Assembly: GCA_035495315.1 (NCBI GenBank)
Contig: DATJGF010000137.1
Location: 1 to 6,970, forward strand
Source of the DNA: DATJGF01 sp035495315
Lineage (GTDB): Bacteria; Verrucomicrobiota; Verrucomicrobiia; Limisphaerales; UBA8199
Direction: 5' to 3'
DNA: 6,970 nt
Part shown: positions 4,615-6,970 of the stretch, piece by piece
Position numbering within the stretch: position 1 is the first letter of the stretch
Layout: the number at the start of each line of letters is the position of its first letter
Program-made: the position numbers and the translations under genes
Notes under the pieces: model-generated
The model's input: only the letters and a program-made list of their open reading frames with translations
Told to the model about the DNA's origin: nothing
Databases searched by the model: none

Positions 4615-6970
4615 AAGCACTGCTTACAGTTGTTTGTTCTCTGCTGGTCATCGGCTCTGCCAGGACCGGGTTGGGTCAGGACACCGCGGCTGCTACAGCA
4701 CAAAAAGCCACGACCGACGCAACCACCACTAATGCCCCCGCGGTCCAAAACGCCGAGAAAAACCCCGCCTCAACCAACCTGGACAGCCAGACAAAAACCA
4801 ACGCCTCCGATGAAATTCAGGTGAGCTTTCAAGGCGCCAACATCGACATGATTGTCCAATGGCTGGCCCAAACCACCGGCAAGAGCGTCGTCAAACACCC
4901 GCAGGTGCAATGTCAGTTGACCATCACGAGTTCCAAAAAAGTTTCTTCGCGCGACGCGATCAACCTCGTCTACCGCGCCCTCGCGCTGGAGGGATTTACC
5001 GCCGTGGAATCGAGCAATTCCATTCTGATTGTTCCTGAAGGAAAGGAACCGAAATTAAGTCCCGAGCTGGTGGATGCCTCACGCAAAGACATTCCCGAAG
5101 GCCGGCAACGGCTGGTGAAGATCTTTCCGCTCGCTCATGTTGAGGCGGCGGATCTGAAGGAAAAAATCCGCGCGGTACTTTCTGACAAGGGGACAATCGA
5201 AGCCGATACGAGTGTCAACCAGCTCATCGTGACGGATTACAACGACAACCTCCGTCTGCTGGCTCAATTGATCAACGAGTTCGACGTTCCCCAATCCGGG
5301 CTGGTGCTTCAGATCTACCCCTTGAAATACGGTGATGCCGAAGAATTGGGCAGTCTGATTAACCTAATCATGAGTGCGCAAAACCCTCCTTCCGGCGCAA
5401 GTCGACCTTCCGGCGGCAGCAGCCGCAGTTCCGGCGGACCGATGGGCGGACCGTTTCCCGGCGGCGGCCCGATGCCTTCCGGCGACGGCGGTGGTGGCGG
5501 CGGCGGAGGTAGTTCGCCCCCCAGCGCTGCATCGGGCGCTTCGGCTCAAGGGATCCGCATCTGGCCCGACCGCACCGCCAATCGCCTCGTCGTCTCTGCG
5601 CCCAAAGCGCGGCTGCCGGAATTTGAACGGCTGCTGCTGATTCTCGACACCGAAAAATCAGCCGACGTGACGGTACGTGTGCTGCCGCTCAAGAATATGA
5701 ATGCCGTCGATTTGGTCAAAGACCTCGGCCCGCTTTACCAAAAAATGGGCAAGTCACCGAAGGAAATCGTTGAGGTGGCCGCCAGCGATCGCTCCAATGC
5801 GCTGATTGTTCTCTCGAGCGAAGCCAATTTCCGCGCGATGGAAAAGCTGGTGGCGTCGCTGGACACAGAAGGCGCGCAGGACAAAATCGTGCGCACGTTT
5901 CCTTTGAAGAATGCCGACGCGCAGGACGTTGCCAAGCAGCTTCAAGAGTTGAATCGGGACCAGGATAGCTCCTCGCGGTATCCGTACTACATCTTCTTTT
6001 CCGGCAGGTCGAATGAGAAGGAAACCCGCAAGATGAGCGTCGTCGCCGATCGGCGGCGCAATTCGTTGATCATCCAGTCGCCCCCGGCGCAGATGGAGTC
6101 CATCGCGGCAATGATCGAGGAGTTAGATGCGCCCGTCGGCGATGAGGGTCTCGCGCCTAGAATTTATCACTTAAAATATGTCAGCGCAGTGGATATCGAG
6201 GATGTCTTGAACGAGCTCTTCCTGAAGAAAACCCAGCAACGGCCGTACTACTATTTCTTCGATGAGAGCCCGGAGACGCAGACCGACCGCGATGTCGGTC
6301 GGCTTTACGGCAAAGTGCGGATCACCAGCGAGCCGTACTCCAACACGCTGATTATTACTTCCAATTCGAGGGAAAGCCTGGCGGTGTTGGAGGAAGTGTT
6401 GAAGGAATTGGATGTTCCGTCGGAAGCCGGTGAAAGCACCTTACGGGTGCAACTGAAATTCGCCAAGTCAGCGAACGTCGCCAACAGCATCAATATTTTG
6501 TTCGCCAAAAATGGCTCGCCACCGTTGCGCCAGCAAACCCCGCCAAACCAGCCCCAGCCCAATACGCCGCAACAGCAACAACAGCAGGGTGGCATTTCTC
6601 AGACCAGCTTCGCTTTGGAACAGGAGAGCAAAGAAGAAGGTTATTATCCCTGGCTCGGCGGCCAGCCGGATGCTCCGCGTTCGGCCGACGGACGGAATGC
6701 GACGCGGCCAGTCAGCGACCTCGTCGGCCGCGTCCGCGCCGTGGCCGATCTGCGCAGCAATTCCTTGCTGATTTCGGCCAACGTCCATTTCTTCCCGCAA
6801 GTCATGAAGCTCATCGAGGAACTGGATGCCCCTACCGCTCAGGTATTGATCGAAGCGCGCATCGTTGAAGTCTCGAGCGATTTTCTCGACAAGCTCGGTG
6901 TTCGCTGGTCGCCCGATGGCAGCAAGGTGTTCACGGCGGACGACTACGATAATTCTCTTTTGATTAGCTC
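4611..6970 (+). CDS. gspD: Type II secretion/type IV pilus secretin GspD (PilQ-like), 3' end missing
   Basis: Secretins form the outer-membrane gate through which the pseudopilus pushes substrates. The ATG overlaps the upstream stop as ATGA with no clear Shine-Dalgarno sequence; 786 codons are open to the window edge. Residues 1-23 are a signal peptide (MKALLTVVCSLLVIGSARTG, then LGQ) without a lipobox. A Thr/Asn linker (24-65) leads to N0 (66-144). Six N1-type domains follow, each closing with an N-x-L-[IV] strand and a helix ending in L/F-D: 165-229, 230-349, 351-421, 424-509, 512-606 and 607-742. The second carries a Gly/Ser/Pro loop (257-313) and the sixth a Gln/Pro loop (635-700). The secretin core begins at about 743 (VLIEARIVEVS, LGVRW). 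Standard GspD has N0-N3 and about 650-700 residues; this one should exceed 1,000. The gene is named for its operon with GspK; PilQ is the alternative. Confidence 0.92.
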   Translation, partial: MKALLTVVCSLLVIGSARTGLGQDTAAATAQKATTDATTTNAPAVQNAEKNPASTNLDSQTKTNASDEIQVSFQGANIDMIVQWLAQTTGKSVVKHPQVQCQLTITSSKKVSSRDAINLVYRALALEGFTAVESSNSILIVPEGKEPKLSPELVDASRKDIPEGRQRLVKIFPLAHVEAADLKEKIRAVLSDKGTIEADTSVNQLIVTDYNDNLRLLAQLINEFDVPQSGLVLQIYPLKYGDAEELGSLINLIMSAQNPPSGASRPSGGSSRSSGGPMGGPFPGGGPMPSGDGGGGGGGGSSPPSAASGASAQGIRIWPDRTANRLVVSAPKARLPEFERLLLILDTEKSADVTVRVLPLKNMNAVDLVKDLGPLYQKMGKSPKEIVEVAASDRSNALIVLSSEANFRAMEKLVASLDTEGAQDKIVRTFPLKNADAQDVAKQLQELNRDQDSSSRYPYYIFFSGRSNEKETRKMSVVADRRRNSLIIQSPPAQMESIAAMIEELDAPVGDEGLAPRIYHLKYVSAVDIEDVLNELFLKKTQQRPYYYFFDESPETQTDRDVGRLYGKVRITSEPYSNTLIITSNSRESLAVLEEVLKELDVPSEAGESTLRVQLKFAKSANVANSINILFAKNGSPPLRQQTPPNQPQPNTPQQQQQQGGISQTSFALEQESKEEGYYPWLGGQPDAPRSADGRNATRPVSDLVGRVRAVADLRSNSLLISANVHFFPQVMKLIEELDAPTAQVLIEARIVEVSSDFLDKLGVRWSPDGSKVFTADDYDNSLLIS
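5379..5549 (+). other. Gly/Ser/Pro-rich loop in the second N1-type domain of the secretin
   Basis: Codons 257-313 interrupt an N1-type domain between its first helix and its central strand (GIRIWPDRTANRLVVSA resumes after it). The loop contains GGPMGGPFPGGGPMPSGD and a run of eight Gly. Glycine-rich loops at this site of GspD N domains are known and often disordered in structures; this one is long (about 57 residues). Confidence 0.78.
6513..6710 (+). other. Gln/Pro/Asn-rich insert in the sixth N1-type domain of the secretin
   Basis: Codons 635-700 form an insert of about 66 residues with PPNQPQPNTPQQQQQQGG near its start and EEGYYPWLGGQPD near its end. The domain resumes at VGRVRAVADLRSNSLLIS. 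The six-Gln run mixes caa and cag codons. The insert lies directly before the secretin core, so it would sit near the base of the gate. Confidence 0.75.
6837..6970 (+). other. Start of the secretin core domain (cut by the window edge)
   Basis: VLIEARIVEVSSDFLDKLGV followed by RW matches the opening strand and helix of the conserved secretin domain, usually written as QVLVEAxIxEV...LGxxW. The beta-barrel gate and any S-domain lie beyond base 6970. Confidence 0.85.

Noticed and set aside
5488..5512. GGN-rich run in the secretin gene as a regulatory or recombination repeat
   Set aside because: It is explained by eight Gly codons in a loop commonly glycine-rich in GspD.
6570..6587. CAA/CAG run as a phase-variation tract
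   Set aside because: It is a short run of mixed codons in steps of three, so copy change would not shift the frame and no on/off switching would result.
6468..6800. 110-codon - strand open frame opposite the secretin, with a Leu-rich run
   Set aside because: The Leu/Cys-rich run is the reverse complement of the Gln/Pro-coding insert and does not indicate a membrane protein gene.

Overview
The window is a stretch of a bacterial operon for the inner-membrane platform and outer-membrane secretin of a type II secretion system (T2SS) or related type IV-pilus-like machine. Five genes lie head to tail on the + strand with almost no space between them. Both ends are cut: the first gene enters from the left without a start, and the last leaves on the right just after the secretin core begins. 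The DNA is moderately GC-rich. The long Thr-Asn-studded periplasmic linkers, the multi-domain secretin and the PilM-PilN-type fusion are features I associate with Verrucomicrobiota (Pedosphaera/Limisphaerales-like bacteria). That assignment is inference from protein style, not from a marker gene.

Layout. 1-1389 is a GspK-like minor pseudopilin with an extra helix-hairpin-helix (HhH) repeat. 1386-3167 is a GspL-like protein: a PilM-type actin-fold domain, one membrane helix, a PilN-type periplasmic domain, and a Gly/Pro/Met-rich tail ending in six pentapeptide repeats. 3171-3731 is a GspM/PilO-like bitopic protein. 3712-4614 is a GspC/PilP-like protein with a roughly 100-residue linker holding twelve Thr-Asn dipeptides. 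4611-6970 is the N-terminal 786 residues of a GspD/PilQ secretin with a signal peptide, an N0 domain and six N1-type domains ahead of the secretin core. Junctions are 4-nt overlaps (GTGA, ATGA), a 3-nt gap, and an 8- or 20-nt overlap. No intergenic stretch exceeds 3 nt, and I see no internal promoter, terminator, RNA gene, mobile element or CRISPR.

How the genes work together. In known systems GspL and GspM (PilM/N and PilO) form the inner-membrane assembly platform. GspC (PilP) bridges the platform to the N0 domain of the secretin GspD (PilQ), and GspK caps the tip of the pseudopilus that pushes substrates through the secretin. The order L-M-C-D matches pilM-N-O-P-Q rather than the usual gspC-D-...-K-L-M order, yet GspK identifies the set as T2SS-like. 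The ATPase, platform protein GspF and major pseudopilin are not in the window and presumably lie outside it.

The most unusual features are the expanded secretin (six N1-type domains against three in standard GspD), the PYYxFF loop shared by two neighbouring N domains, and long low-complexity segments of different composition in four of the five proteins.
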